A stretch of 64,000 nt of DNA from positions 1 to 64,000 of the forward strand of contig CAYQVO010000011.1 in the NCBI GenBank assembly GCA_964421085.1. The letters run 5' to 3'. The notes under the pieces were generated by a model. The model was given only the letters and a program-made list of their open reading frames with translations, did no database searches and had not been told where the DNA came from. Made by a program: the position numbers and the translations under genes. Below are positions 17,259 through 25,801 of the stretch, in pieces (within the stretch, counting starts at the first letter, position 1; the number at the start of each line of letters is the position of its first letter). This stretch comes from CAYQVO01 sp964421085. Lineage in GTDB: Bacteria; Bdellovibrionota_C; UBA2361; CAYQVO01.

Positions 17259-18365
17259 TCAGGTGTTTTCAAAAGAAAGCTCCTCAGGAAGGCTGATTCC
17301 TTTCATCCACTGCAGCGCATAAGCATCTGTCATGCCGGCGATGTAATCCGTGACGGCCCGGACATCACTCTGCCCTTCGTAGATGCGCTTCATACTTCGA
17401 AGATACATCCCGAACTTTCTATCGAGCGAAAATTCAGAGCGGGCATATGGTTCGAATTCGCGGCCGTTCTGATTCAGCAGAGACATCAGATAATCGAAAA
17501 TCTGCTCAATCATCCTCTCGCAGAACAGCCGGTACCTCAGAACTTTCGTATGATGGTAGATACATCTGCTGCTGAAGGCGGAGAGTTCTTTGAGGACCGA
17601 AAATCTCGCGTCAGAAAGAGCAATCGCCCCACGTTTCTCTGATTCCCGGATCACGTCCAGGACGAGCGCGTCAATAATCTCTCCGTTCTTCTGTCCGAGT
17701 TCATCAGCTATTTCCCGCGGAATATCGCTTTGATGAATAAAGCCCCCGTAAATCGCGTCCTCCAGGTCCCGTCCGAGGTACGCAATGCGATCGGACATCC
17801 TCGCGACACATCCCTCATAGCTGCACGGATAGTGATCGCGGCCCGTCACGGTTGAAAGATCCAGGATTTCACTGCGGGGCGTCAGTTCCTGATCGAGCTT
17901 TTCGCCGCAGTGGCACAGGATCCCGTCCCGCACCCCATACGTCAGATTCAGACTCGCTCCACGGTTTCCCAGTACATCGACCACCCGAAGACTGTGCACC
18001 TCATGAATGAATCTTCCCGATTTTCTGTTGAGAACAGTCTCACCTGCATGACCAAAGGGAGCGTGTCCAAGATCGTGCGCAAGTCCTATCGCGTAAGCCA
18101 TTTCGCCGTTCAATCCGAGTCCACGGGCTATAGTCGCCGCAACTGTCGCGACATGAAGTGAGTGTTCTATGCGGGTGCACACATGGTCGTTGTTGGGGGA
18201 AAAAAAGACCTGTGCTTTGTGCTTCAGCCTGCGGAACGGAAGAGAGTGAAGAACGGCTGTCTGATCCCGGAAAAAAGCGCCGCGCACGTCTTCCTGCCGG
18301 GGCTCGAGCCTCCTTTCATATTCTTCCTGCGGAAGTGGATTTGGCGGGAGTTTTCGCTGACTCAT
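17259..18365 (-). CDS. dgt: dGTPase-like HD-domain triphosphohydrolase
   Basis: The 368-residue protein carries FRRLKHKAQVFF, TRIEHSLHVATVA, GLAHDLGHAPFGHAGE and ARMSDRIAYLGRDLEDA, the ordered H...HD...D metal ligands of deoxynucleoside triphosphate triphosphohydrolases. The shorter length corresponds to the type-2 group rather than the long E. coli enzyme. It releases tripolyphosphate from dNTPs and so helps to control the dNTP pool. AAGG precedes the ATG at moderate spacing. It is divergent from the small heat-shock genes. Confidence 0.9.
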   Translation of the reverse strand: MSQRKLPPNPLPQEEYERRLEPRQEDVRGAFFRDQTAVLHSLPFRRLKHKAQVFFSPNNDHVCTRIEHSLHVATVAATIARGLGLNGEMAYAIGLAHDLGHAPFGHAGETVLNRKSGRFIHEVHSLRVVDVLGNRGASLNLTYGVRDGILCHCGEKLDQELTPRSEILDLSTVTGRDHYPCSYEGCVARMSDRIAYLGRDLEDAIYGGFIHQSDIPREIADELGQKNGEIIDALVLDVIRESEKRGAIALSDARFSVLKELSAFSSRCIYHHTKVLRYRLFCERMIEQIFDYLMSLLNQNGREFEPYARSEFSLDRKFGMYLRSMKRIYEGQSDVRAVTDYIAGMTDAYALQWMKGISLPEELSFENT

Positions 18366-18621
18366 AAATGCACGTCACCTTCCAAAGTCTTCTGTGAAAT
18401 CATGCATCATCTTCGCATCTTTTGCACGAAGCTGGAATCCGGCCCGGGAGTTGCAGGTATATGGAGATCCTTCTCGTTTGCGGGATTTTGAGCAGGTAAT
18501 TTTTCCGGAATTCGCGGGTTCTTCTGTTAAAAGTTCATTCCATCCTTGAAAACCGCCGGGCCTGAACTTAACTGAAAATAGGCACTTTTACTTTACTGAC
18601 AAAGTTTCGGAGGATCTGAAC
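18366..18621. promoter_or_regulatory. divergent intergenic region before the small heat-shock genes
   Basis: This 256-base region should hold promoters for dgt and the hsp20 pair. CTTGAAA at 18545-18551 matches the -35 element of heat-shock (sigma32) promoters, but the expected CCCCAT-type -10 element is not clearly present 13-15 nt later. No CIRCE element was found. GGAGG lies before the hsp20 ATG. Confidence 0.3.
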
Positions 18622-19074
18622 ATGATAGGAGGAGAAAGACCTATTCGTTATCAGAGCTTCCCGATAAATCCCTGGGAAGCTTTCCGCAGAATGGAAGAAG
18701 AGGTGAATCGCGTTTTCGGCGAGCCTTTTTCGGAGGTTTCCTCAGGCTATCCGCCAAGGAACATCTGGTACAATGAAAACGGCGCCTGCGTGGTTGCTGA
18801 GCTTCCGGGCGTGGCTCAGGAAGATGTCGAAGCACATGTCGTGGGCAGCGACACCATTGTGATAAAGGGCTCGAGGCGAACGCCTGAACTTCCGAAAACA
18901 GAAAAAGTAGTTTCCGAGAGCAGACAGTTCGGCTCTTTCATGAGGAGCGTGACTCTGCCCTTCGATATCGATGAGAAGGGAATGAAAGCCGAACTTCGCG
19001 ACGGGCTGCTTGCAATCTTTCTTCCGCGAAGGGAAGAAGAGAAGCCTAAGAAAATTGACATCCAGACACACTGA
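18622..19074 (+). CDS. small heat-shock protein Hsp20/alpha-crystallin (first copy)
   Basis: The 150-residue chaperone has a short helical N-terminus (PWEAFRRMEEEVNRVFGEPF), then the alpha-crystallin beta-sandwich from about residue 50 (VVAELPGVAQEDVEAHV, FGSFMRSVTLPFDI, MKAELRDGLLAIFLPR with the conserved A-x-x-x-G-x-L). The usual C-terminal IxI anchor is only partly present (KKIDIQTH). It holds unfolded proteins for refolding. GGAGG lies before the ATG. The second copy starts 11 nt after its stop. Confidence 0.92.
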   Translation: MIGGERPIRYQSFPINPWEAFRRMEEEVNRVFGEPFSEVSSGYPPRNIWYNENGACVVAELPGVAQEDVEAHVVGSDTIVIKGSRRTPELPKTEKVVSESRQFGSFMRSVTLPFDIDEKGMKAELRDGLLAIFLPRREEEKPKKIDIQTH

Positions 19075-19085
19075 GGGAGGGTCAT

Positions 19086-19454
19086 ATGGCACAGACAAAC
19101 GCAAACGGCGGCAACAGGAGAAAGGACTACAGGATTCCCGCGTACGATATAACGGAAGACGCAGATTCGTTTCGTGTCTATCTCGATATGCCGGGAGTAA
19201 AGCAGGACAAACTTGACGTGGAATATCACGACCGCGAAATCACTGTGACGGGCGATCTCGACAACTCGAACTTCGAGAACTACAAGCTCGGGTGGCAGGA
19301 ATTCAGGCCGTACGGTTTCCGCAGGCAGTTTGCAGTTCCTGAGCATATCAATGTGGAAGGAATATCTGCACAGCTGAAAAATGGAGTAGTGACGCTCACT
19401 CTCCCGAAATCCGAGGCAGTGAAGCCGAGAAGAATTGCCATTACGGCCGGGTAG
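19086..19454 (+). CDS. small heat-shock protein Hsp20/alpha-crystallin (second copy)
   Basis: The 122-residue protein is a shorter, diverged alpha-crystallin protein (YDITEDADSFRVYLDMPGVKQDKLDVEY, ISAQLKNGVVTLTLPKSE), ending RRIAITAG with an IAI anchor. GGGAGG lies just before the ATG. Different N-terminal lengths suggest the pair forms mixed oligomers, as in other tandem Hsp20 operons; this is inference. Confidence 0.92.
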   Translation: MAQTNANGGNRRKDYRIPAYDITEDADSFRVYLDMPGVKQDKLDVEYHDREITVTGDLDNSNFENYKLGWQEFRPYGFRRQFAVPEHINVEGISAQLKNGVVTLTLPKSEAVKPRRIAITAG

Positions 19455-19480
19455 GAGAAGAGCACGTATGGCTGAAAAAG

Positions 19481-19519
19481 AGGAGGTCCTTCGTCGATGT
19501 GTCAGCCGAAGGACCTCCT
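19481..19519 (-). terminator. 13-bp hairpin downstream of the hsp20 pair
   Basis: AGGAGGTCCTTCG and CGAAGGACCTCCT form a perfect 13-bp stem with a 13-nt loop. On the minus strand it is followed by CTTTTT, so it looks like an intrinsic terminator for leftward transcription. On the plus strand the A-run precedes it, so there it may only stabilise the 3' end of the hsp20 mRNA. Confidence 0.6.
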
Positions 19520-19600
19520 GACGCTCAAGCTTCCCGCCCGGTTATCAGAACCCTTCCTGATACCATGGAATCGCGGTTTATCCACTAAATTGGCGAGACC

Positions 19601-19629
19601 TTGATTTTCAACGCGAAAAAGTCAATTAT
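19601..19629 (+). promoter_or_regulatory. candidate sigma70 promoter of rpmB
   Basis: TTGATT (19601-19606), a 17-nt spacer and AATTAT (19624-19629) lie about 80 nt upstream of the rpmB start, after the hairpin that closes the preceding unit. Confidence 0.45.
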
Positions 19630-19709
19630 TCCTGTTCTTCTAAATGATTATGGGTCGGATGCCCTTCCGTGAGTCGAGGGGCGGCCGAGTAAGTGGAGCA
19701 GGCAAAGCT

Positions 19710-19952
19710 ATGTCACACAGATGTGCAATTTCAAAAAGTGACAGACAAGTCGGAAACAGGGTCAGCCACGCCAAGAACAGGCGTAAACATGTGTTTCGGG
19801 CCAACATTCAAGAAAAGAGAATCTTCGTGCCGGAAAAGAACGCCTTTGTCCGAATCAAAGTATCTACACGAATTCTCAGGACAATAGATAAACTCGGTCT
19901 GGCTGCGACTTTGAAGAAATACAACCTCACCATGAAGGATCTGCGGGCGTAA
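19710..19952 (+). CDS. rpmB: 50S ribosomal protein L28
   Basis: The 80-residue protein is L28: MSHRCAISKSDRQVGNRVSHAKNRRKHVFRANI-type N-terminus, then FVRIKVSTRILRTIDKLGL. It has no CxxC zinc pairs, so it is the zinc-free form. The start at 19710 matches the family, with GGAG upstream; the longer reading to 19644 adds a non-conserved leader. rpmB stands alone without rpmG. Its last 26 bases overlap the end of the convergent mprF gene. Confidence 0.95.
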   Translation: MSHRCAISKSDRQVGNRVSHAKNRRKHVFRANIQEKRIFVPEKNAFVRIKVSTRILRTIDKLGLAATLKKYNLTMKDLRA

Positions 19953-22566
19953 CTTTTTTCGCAGGTCCCGTTTCGGCAGACCACACTTTTCCCGAACTTA
20001 TAAGCGCAGCTATATCGGCAAGAACTTTCGGCAGCGCGAGGCTCGCGTTGCAGGCGATATATTTGGGTTCCCATGCCGGTGAGAACTTGTCTTTGTAGCG
20101 GTAAAGACCGTCGAAGTTATAGAAATTCTCGCCGTAGCTGTAGATGAGGGCGCCGGCCCGGTTCCAGAGAGGCGCAAGCAGCCTGTTCTCGAGACCTGAG
20201 AGAGGGGCCATCCCGAGGTTGAATTTTTTGTATTCATGGTCGCGCCCCCAGCGCATCAACTGGGTGAACAGAAAGTCCATGACGCCGTTTGGAGCTGTTT
20301 TCGAATACCGCATAAGATCGACCGAGAGCTCTTTTCTGGTTCCGCTCACCAGAATGTTTGCGAACGCATAAATCTTCCCGTCGCGCGTGACAATGCCCAC
20401 AGAGGTTCGAGCGATATATTCCTCATTGAACCAGCCCATGGAGAACCCCTTTTCCTTCACATTCTTCGCGGCAAGCCATTCATCCGAGATTCCGCGAATC
20501 TCTTCCATGATTCCCGGCACAGAAAGGACCGGGACGACTTCGAACTTGAACCCTTCTTTCTGGAGTTTGCGGGATGTCGAACGAAAGCTCTTGTATGCCG
20601 GACCTCGGAGCGAAAACCGGTCGAGACGGAGCGTCGCCTCCTCTCCCACTTTGTACAGCTCGAGACCGACATCAATATAATTGGGAAGATCCGACTTGGA
20701 CACCTGGTAAAAAACGCACCATCCGTCGTGCGTATCCACAAACTCACGGAACGCCCATACAAGCTCCCTGCGGACATCCGGAGGCCCGACAGGATCGCCG
20801 GCAGCAACCCAGCTCCTTCCCCGGATTCCATACATCACGAAGCCGGTTTTCTCTTCATTGAATAAAAAGTACTTGTCTCGTAGAAACGCAAGACCGGATG
20901 ATGTTTTGTCCGAGGTCTGGATGCACCTTTCGATATGCACATAATCTTCTTCGGACGGAACGTCCACGACAGGCCTTGCGGGTTTCAGCGCGCGGACAAG
21001 ACCTATTGCCATCGCAAAAAGCATCACGAGCACTGTGCTTCGGAGAAAACGTGGAGCATGGTCTTCGAAGGAGAACTGCCACCACAACTGATTGCTGTAC
21101 TCGACGTGACGATACGAGAAGAAACCGAGATATATCGTAGAGCCGAAAATAACCAGCACAGCCAGTATGAAGCCGGGCGAAATCTCGCTGAAAAGCACAG
21201 CTTTCCTGTAAAAATACCGGCGGCATGGAATCAGCATCAACATGATAAAAGACAGGTAGAGAGCTTCTTCGTAGTCGAAGCCCTTGGCTATCGACACGAC
21301 TATGCCGAGTTCGAGGAGAATCAGTGTAACCTTGTAGGCGGCGTCAATCCTTTTGAGTATACTCCATGCAAGCACGAGCAGTCCGACCCCCGTCACGCTG
21401 CTGATGAAATGCGATGTTTCAATGAGGAAAAGCGGCGCGGTATGCACCCACCACAGCCGGTCTTCCGCGGTCGGCGTCGCCCCTGAGAAGAGAAGGATCG
21501 AGCCGCCGATGAAGGTTGATGCGGCTAAAACAGGCGGCACAACGACACTAAGCAGTATCCAGACCGCATGCCGCTGCTTGTCGAGAATGGAACGGAAAAA
21601 TACCTTCCGCCGCCGCAGCTCTGTTGCGCCGAAAAGAACGACGGCGAGGGCAAAAGGAACAAGATAGTAGATGACCCGGAAAAGAATAAGCGCGCTGAGT
21701 ATGCTCGGGCCCGGGTAAACATCGCGCAGCGACACGATGATGACTGTTTCAAAGACCCCGATACCACCCGGGACATGGGTCAGAACGCCTGCAGCCATCG
21801 CGATGAGAAAGGCCGAGAGGACCTGGGGGAACGCTTCGGGCCCGACGGGCGGAAGGACGCAGTAAAGGGTCGCGCCGGCCAGGAACCAGTCGACACCTGC
21901 AATGAGCAGCCCGGTAAGAGTGACTCCCGTCGTGGGAACAGGTATTTCCCAGCTTAATATCCTGACTGGAGAGCGCCTGATGGTGGTTGCGATAAGATAT
22001 GCGGCAATTGGAAGGAGAAAAGAAAGGCCCGCAATATATGCGTGCACTATATCGACATCAAACGCCTGGGCGGCCGAGACCGGATTCATGAAGCACGTAA
22101 GTCCTGCGAGGAGAAACAGCCCCATCCAGAAATGAATCGCGTTGAACGCGAGTATCTGAGCTACTTCCCCGGCAGTTATTCCGATATATGAATACAGCCT
22201 GTATCGGGTCGCGCCTCCGCTCAGTACGGAGAAACCAAGCGTGTTGCTGAAAGCATAGCTGAGGAAGGCTGTCAGACTGAGGTATGAAAAGTCGACCTTC
22301 TTGTTGAGAAGTTGAAAACCAATCGCATCATAGAAGGTAAAAACAAAGTAATTAGTCAGCGTGAATACCAGGGCGAGAGTAATCCTCTGTGTTTCGGCGT
22401 TCTTGAGTTCCCGCATTACGTCATCGAGGTTGTACGACTGGAGGATGTCCCGGAGAATCACAAGAAAAAACACGAGGAGCGCGGTGGGAAGAATTTTCAG
22501 AAGAAAATTGAAGAGTCTCCGCCAGCCAAGAATTCTGCGCGCTGCTGATAAATTCCATTTCTGCAT
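19927..22566 (-). CDS. mprF: phosphatidylglycerol lysyltransferase/flippase
   Basis: The 879-residue protein has the MprF layout: about fourteen membrane helices in the first 510 residues (LSGGATRYRLYSYIG and THVPGGIGVFETVI are flippase-domain signatures) and a cytoplasmic DUF2156/GNAT-like synthase domain from about 540 to 860 (FLFNEEKTGFVMYGIRGRSWVAAGDPVGP, VDLMRYSKTAPNGVMDFLF). It transfers an amino acid, usually Lys or Ala, from tRNA to phosphatidylglycerol and flips the product, giving resistance to cationic peptides and acid. It follows acvB by 12 nt. The lpiA/mprF-acvB pairing known in Agrobacterium and Rhizobium strongly supports the call. Confidence 0.95.
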   Translation of the reverse strand: MQKWNLSAARRILGWRRLFNFLLKILPTALLVFFLVILRDILQSYNLDDVMRELKNAETQRITLALVFTLTNYFVFTFYDAIGFQLLNKKVDFSYLSLTAFLSYAFSNTLGFSVLSGGATRYRLYSYIGITAGEVAQILAFNAIHFWMGLFLLAGLTCFMNPVSAAQAFDVDIVHAYIAGLSFLLPIAAYLIATTIRRSPVRILSWEIPVPTTGVTLTGLLIAGVDWFLAGATLYCVLPPVGPEAFPQVLSAFLIAMAAGVLTHVPGGIGVFETVIIVSLRDVYPGPSILSALILFRVIYYLVPFALAVVLFGATELRRRKVFFRSILDKQRHAVWILLSVVVPPVLAASTFIGGSILLFSGATPTAEDRLWWVHTAPLFLIETSHFISSVTGVGLLVLAWSILKRIDAAYKVTLILLELGIVVSIAKGFDYEEALYLSFIMLMLIPCRRYFYRKAVLFSEISPGFILAVLVIFGSTIYLGFFSYRHVEYSNQLWWQFSFEDHAPRFLRSTVLVMLFAMAIGLVRALKPARPVVDVPSEEDYVHIERCIQTSDKTSSGLAFLRDKYFLFNEEKTGFVMYGIRGRSWVAAGDPVGPPDVRRELVWAFREFVDTHDGWCVFYQVSKSDLPNYIDVGLELYKVGEEATLRLDRFSLRGPAYKSFRSTSRKLQKEGFKFEVVPVLSVPGIMEEIRGISDEWLAAKNVKEKGFSMGWFNEEYIARTSVGIVTRDGKIYAFANILVSGTRKELSVDLMRYSKTAPNGVMDFLFTQLMRWGRDHEYKKFNLGMAPLSGLENRLLAPLWNRAGALIYSYGENFYNFDGLYRYKDKFSPAWEPKYIACNASLALPKVLADIAALISSGKVWSAETGPAKKVTPADPSW

Positions 22567-22578
22567 ATGTACGGCGCC

Positions 22579-23961
22579 CTACCGCTGCGGGAGTTCCTCG
22601 AGAATCAGGCCGGCCAGCCTGGAGTAGTTTCCATCAAAATGATGCGATCCCTCAAGCCCCACTGCCCTGCCGACTGCAGGGTCAAGTCCTCTGCAGATCG
22701 TATCGTCATCATCAAGACCATAAACGCAGAAGAGCTTCCGGGCCCCGATCTTCCTGAGTTCCGGCAGCAGCGGAATCTTTCCCTCCCCGTTGTCGAGCCC
22801 TATCCAGTCCGTTAGATGGACCTGCAGATCGGCGGACTTTGACGGGTTCAGGAGCACCACCTTTACGACCTTGTCCTGCACTTCACGGCTTAATTCATTG
22901 TACATCGGGGGAAGAACGTCCGCGCCCAGGGAATAACCTATCAGAACAACCTTGCTCTGGTTCCAGTCCTCGAATCGATCCCGGATAATTCTTTCGAGAT
23001 CCTTTCCGGCCTGTCCTGGTGATTTTTCTGACCAGAAATACCTCAGCGCATCAAGGCCTGTGACACTGATTCCTTTTTCAGCCAGCAAGTCTCCGATCTC
23101 TCTGTCAATGGAGGCCCATCCTCCGTCTCCCGACACAAAGACCGCAAAATAGTCCCGCTCTTTCCGTTGAGCGGGAACTTCTATCAACGGGAGGTCGCCC
23201 GTGGAAAATTTGTTTTCAGACATCCTGCCTGTTCCTGACGCGAGAAATTCTGCAAAGACATTGCCGGAAGATGCGCCTTTATCATCTGCGATCTGAGCAT
23301 TGCCAATCTGCGATGCAAAAGCGCGCTGTGCATCTTCATCACACGCGTTCATTTTCACCGGCTTCACGAACCATGGAACAGCAGCTTTCTTCACAGGAAG
23401 AAGCCTGACGGTTCCTTCTGCATCACCAGGCTCCGAAATCTTCTGATCACCATCGCCGCATATCGGGCCGTCGAGGGGGAGTACAGGACAGAACCCGATA
23501 GAGAGGCCGGCGTCGATGCTTCCTGGTCCTTCCGCGAGGATTGCGTAAACAAGCGCGCCCCCTGTCCTGTATCCCGCAATGAGCGGCCTGTGATAAGCCT
23601 TCAAACCTGTATTCTGCTGGATCACCTGGGCCAGCCTTTCGAATTCTCCAGCAGGATAATGGCAGCCCTCGTCGTCACTCGAAAGTTTCGCGAGATAGTC
23701 TTTGGTATCAATCCCGGCAACAAGTGATCTTGCCTTACCGAGGGCTTCAGCCGCAGCTTCAGCGCCCCTGTCCCAGCCCGCTGCGTCAGAAAGCAGCATT
23801 ATGAATGACTGAGGCTCGTTCCTGTCGCCGTATAGACGTATCGTTCCGAATCTTGATGTGGAAAGAGTCTCCTGCGCGTCCGCGGGTGCTGCTGCTGCTG
23901 CTGCTGCTGCTGCTGCAAGCGCGCCGGATACTGCCGCCAGAATTTTCAGGAAGAACTTCAT
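22579..23961 (-). CDS. acvB: AcvB/VirJ-family periplasmic protein, probable aminoacyl-PG hydrolase
   Basis: The 460-residue protein starts with a signal peptide containing ten consecutive Ala (residues 16-25). Two alpha/beta-hydrolase-like halves follow, as in AcvB. The first has a degenerate nucleophile elbow (AGYRTGGALVYA); the second keeps GYSLGADVLPP with Ser344 and GWASIDREIGDLLAEKGISV, the VirJ signature, plus EGSHHFDGNY for the His. In Agrobacterium AcvB deacylates lysyl-phosphatidylglycerol made by LpiA/MprF. Its ATG overlaps the preceding gene by 4 nt, and mprF follows 12 nt later, so synthesis and turnover are coupled. Confidence 0.88.
   Translation of the reverse strand: MKFFLKILAAVSGALAAAAAAAAAAPADAQETLSTSRFGTIRLYGDRNEPQSFIMLLSDAAGWDRGAEAAAEALGKARSLVAGIDTKDYLAKLSSDDEGCHYPAGEFERLAQVIQQNTGLKAYHRPLIAGYRTGGALVYAILAEGPGSIDAGLSIGFCPVLPLDGPICGDGDQKISEPGDAEGTVRLLPVKKAAVPWFVKPVKMNACDEDAQRAFASQIGNAQIADDKGASSGNVFAEFLASGTGRMSENKFSTGDLPLIEVPAQRKERDYFAVFVSGDGGWASIDREIGDLLAEKGISVTGLDALRYFWSEKSPGQAGKDLERIIRDRFEDWNQSKVVLIGYSLGADVLPPMYNELSREVQDKVVKVVLLNPSKSADLQVHLTDWIGLDNGEGKIPLLPELRKIGARKLFCVYGLDDDDTICRGLDPAVGRAVGLEGSHHFDGNYSRLAGLILEELPQR
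23888..23917. repeat. GCT trinucleotide repeat in the acvB signal peptide
   Basis: Nine GCT units and one GCA encode the poly-Ala core of the AcvB signal peptide. Length changes by slippage would stay in frame and alter only the hydrophobic core. Confidence 0.8.
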
Positions 23962-24230
23962 TTCTCTGGTTTAAGCTCGCTTATCCGCTGCCGCAGATCG
24001 ATGTCGTCAAGCTGCTTCTGCATTACATTGATACGCTGCTCGAGAAACTCGATCTGCTCTTCCATCTGCGGGAGCTGCTGCATGGCGGCGAAGAAATAAA
24101 AAGCGGCGCCGGCCAGAAACAGTACTATGAGAAGCCCTCCGATATGCAACACGCCCTGTTCGTATTTCACTTTTCCTCTCCCCGGAAATCGTGCGGATTC
24201 TATCCCAGATGCATCATCAAAGGAATTCAC
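23958..24230 (-). CDS. small membrane protein with coiled coil
   Basis: The 90-residue protein has one membrane segment (residues about 28-49, GVLHIGGLLIVLFLAGAAFYFF) followed by a heptad-rich coiled coil (MEEQIEFLEQRINVMQKQLDDIDL). Four-base ATGA overlaps at both ends couple it to the genes before and after. It may be an oligomerising partner for the membrane enzymes of the operon. No family is recognised. Confidence 0.75.
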   Translation of the reverse strand: MNSFDDASGIESARFPGRGKVKYEQGVLHIGGLLIVLFLAGAAFYFFAAMQQLPQMEEQIEFLEQRINVMQKQLDDIDLRQRISELKPEK

Positions 24231-24727
24231 CCGCTTTTCTCCGGGAGAAATGAGAGTCTGTATCCGAAAAACATCGCCAGAAAGGCCGCGGTCACCAGTG
24301 TTGCCGCAAGAAGACCTTCTATTCCGGACCGAAGAAGCGCGATAAGGGTGAAAAGAATCACGAATGCGGTCTCAAGCGAAGACTGCTGGAAAATCTTCTC
24401 TCTGCGCCTCCTGTTGGAGAGATAGCTCCCAAGCAGAAGCACGAACATCGCCGGCAGAAAGAGGACGACGATTTCCGGAGTAACCGATGTGCATTCGGCG
24501 GGGGGTTCGAACACTGGCCCCGTCCGGCACAGACGTGCAGCATAACCTGCTCCCGTTGCGATCGCTGTGAGTGCAGCAGCGCTGAAGACTAAAAAAGCGG
24601 CGAGTCCGGCCCGCAGGGCAGGCTTCAGAGTTGTTCCGGAGAAGAATCCCCAGAAAAGCTCGCGGGCCTCCCGCCCCACGCGCGTCCTGTCCACACTGAA
24701 CTTTTCGTCTCTCTCGCCCCTGCTCAT
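24227..24727 (-). CDS. hypothetical polytopic membrane protein
   Basis: The 166-residue protein has four hydrophobic segments (about 38-60, 88-104, 118-134, 138-155) with two Cys in the loop after the first (RLCRTGPVFEPPAECTS). A basic, polar N-terminus precedes them. It overlaps by 4 nt the protease gene upstream and the small coiled-coil gene downstream. Function is unknown; the context suggests a part in the aminoacyl-lipid or envelope-stress module. Confidence 0.7.
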   Translation of the reverse strand: MSRGERDEKFSVDRTRVGREARELFWGFFSGTTLKPALRAGLAAFLVFSAAALTAIATGAGYAARLCRTGPVFEPPAECTSVTPEIVVLFLPAMFVLLLGSYLSNRRRREKIFQQSSLETAFVILFTLIALLRSGIEGLLAATLVTAAFLAMFFGYRLSFLPEKSG

Positions 24728-25566
24728 ATGCCTGCAGTATCCGGCGCCACCGAAAGGATCCAGTCAAGGACCCCCATATCAGAGGTGTTTGTGAAAGTTG
24801 TCATGTCCCCCGGGGCGCAGTCACGTCTGGTGCTCTGCGACACGATGCCGGCGATTCCCGTCTTGCCGCCCTCACTGAAAAGCATTGGTCCGCCTGAATC
24901 CCCGAAGCACACATTGACTCCCTGCCCATCGTACTCCGCAAAGAGATGGGTCGATGTCACATCGGAGATGCGCATCTGCCCGCTGTGGAGATCGCCGAAC
25001 GAAGCGGAATCCTCAAGATCGCCTGTCACGGTCCGGCCGTACCCGAACACATCCACTGGCATGCCGGGCTCCGGAGAAATACTCATAAGAATGGGAAGAG
25101 GGGATACTGACAAAGCTTCTTCAAGAGCAAGCACGGCCACATCGTTTTCGAGGAGCCGGCCATTTGCGCGATATCGGGGATGTATCAGGAGCTTCGACGC
25201 CTCAACTATCTGCATCGATTCGAGTTCGCCAACGCCTGCAGCCGCCCCTCCCGGGGGAGGAAAAAGCGGATCCGGGGCAAAACAATGGGCGGCAGTAAGG
25301 ACATGCACCGGGGAGAGCATTGCGCCTGTGCAGGCGGGAACATACCTCAGGCCCGCCTCATCATTCACAAGTTTCAGAACACGGACTATCGGGGCGGATT
25401 CGACTCGTCCGCAGGCGCTTCCGCCGACGACCTTGGCCGGGAGTCCGATGACACCGCACGCATCGGTAGACAAAACAGGTTCTTCGTTTCCTCCTCCACC
25501 TCCGCATGCGGCGAAGGAAAAGAGCACTGCCGCAGAAAGAAAAAAAATAATTCGATGCAGTTTCAC
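24724..25566 (-). CDS. trypsin-like serine protease lipoprotein (S1 family)
   Basis: The protein begins MKLHRIIFFLSAAVLFSFAACGGGGG, a lipoprotein signal peptide with Cys21, then KVVGGSACG as activation-type N-terminus. The triad is complete: His in LTAAHC, Asp in LENDVAVLAL, Ser in VCFGDSGGPM. The residue six before the Ser, which shapes S1 specificity, is Asn rather than trypsin Asp. It should act at the periplasmic face of a membrane. It is the first gene of the coupled operon leading to mprF. The start is not certain: GTG at 25566 is used, and a TTG six bases earlier is in frame; neither has a clear ribosome site. Confidence 0.88.
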   Translation of the reverse strand: MKLHRIIFFLSAAVLFSFAACGGGGGNEEPVLSTDACGVIGLPAKVVGGSACGRVESAPIVRVLKLVNDEAGLRYVPACTGAMLSPVHVLTAAHCFAPDPLFPPPGGAAAGVGELESMQIVEASKLLIHPRYRANGRLLENDVAVLALEEALSVSPLPILMSISPEPGMPVDVFGYGRTVTGDLEDSASFGDLHSGQMRISDVTSTHLFAEYDGQGVNVCFGDSGGPMLFSEGGKTGIAGIVSQSTRRDCAPGDMTTFTNTSDMGVLDWILSVAPDTAGI

Positions 25567-25801
25567 CGGCAAAATATGAAAAAAAGAAGCATTAACAGGC
25601 TGAAAATTTTAATGAGTGTACCATTCGGCATTTCCCATTTCCACTCCGATCCCTGTATGATTGATGGATCTTTTATGAAGGATTCGGCCGAAACATGTTG
25701 CATTTCCATATTGCTTCAGTTAAAGCGATTTTTACCTCGAAGGGTTTGTCTCACTCGGGACGGGCCCCCGAAGCCTCACTTATGAACCTGCGGAGGCCAA
25801 G

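Noticed and set aside
24728..25579. A 283-residue plus-strand frame opposite the trypsin-like gene
   Set aside because: The minus strand has a complete protease triad and lipobox; the plus frame is a shadow.
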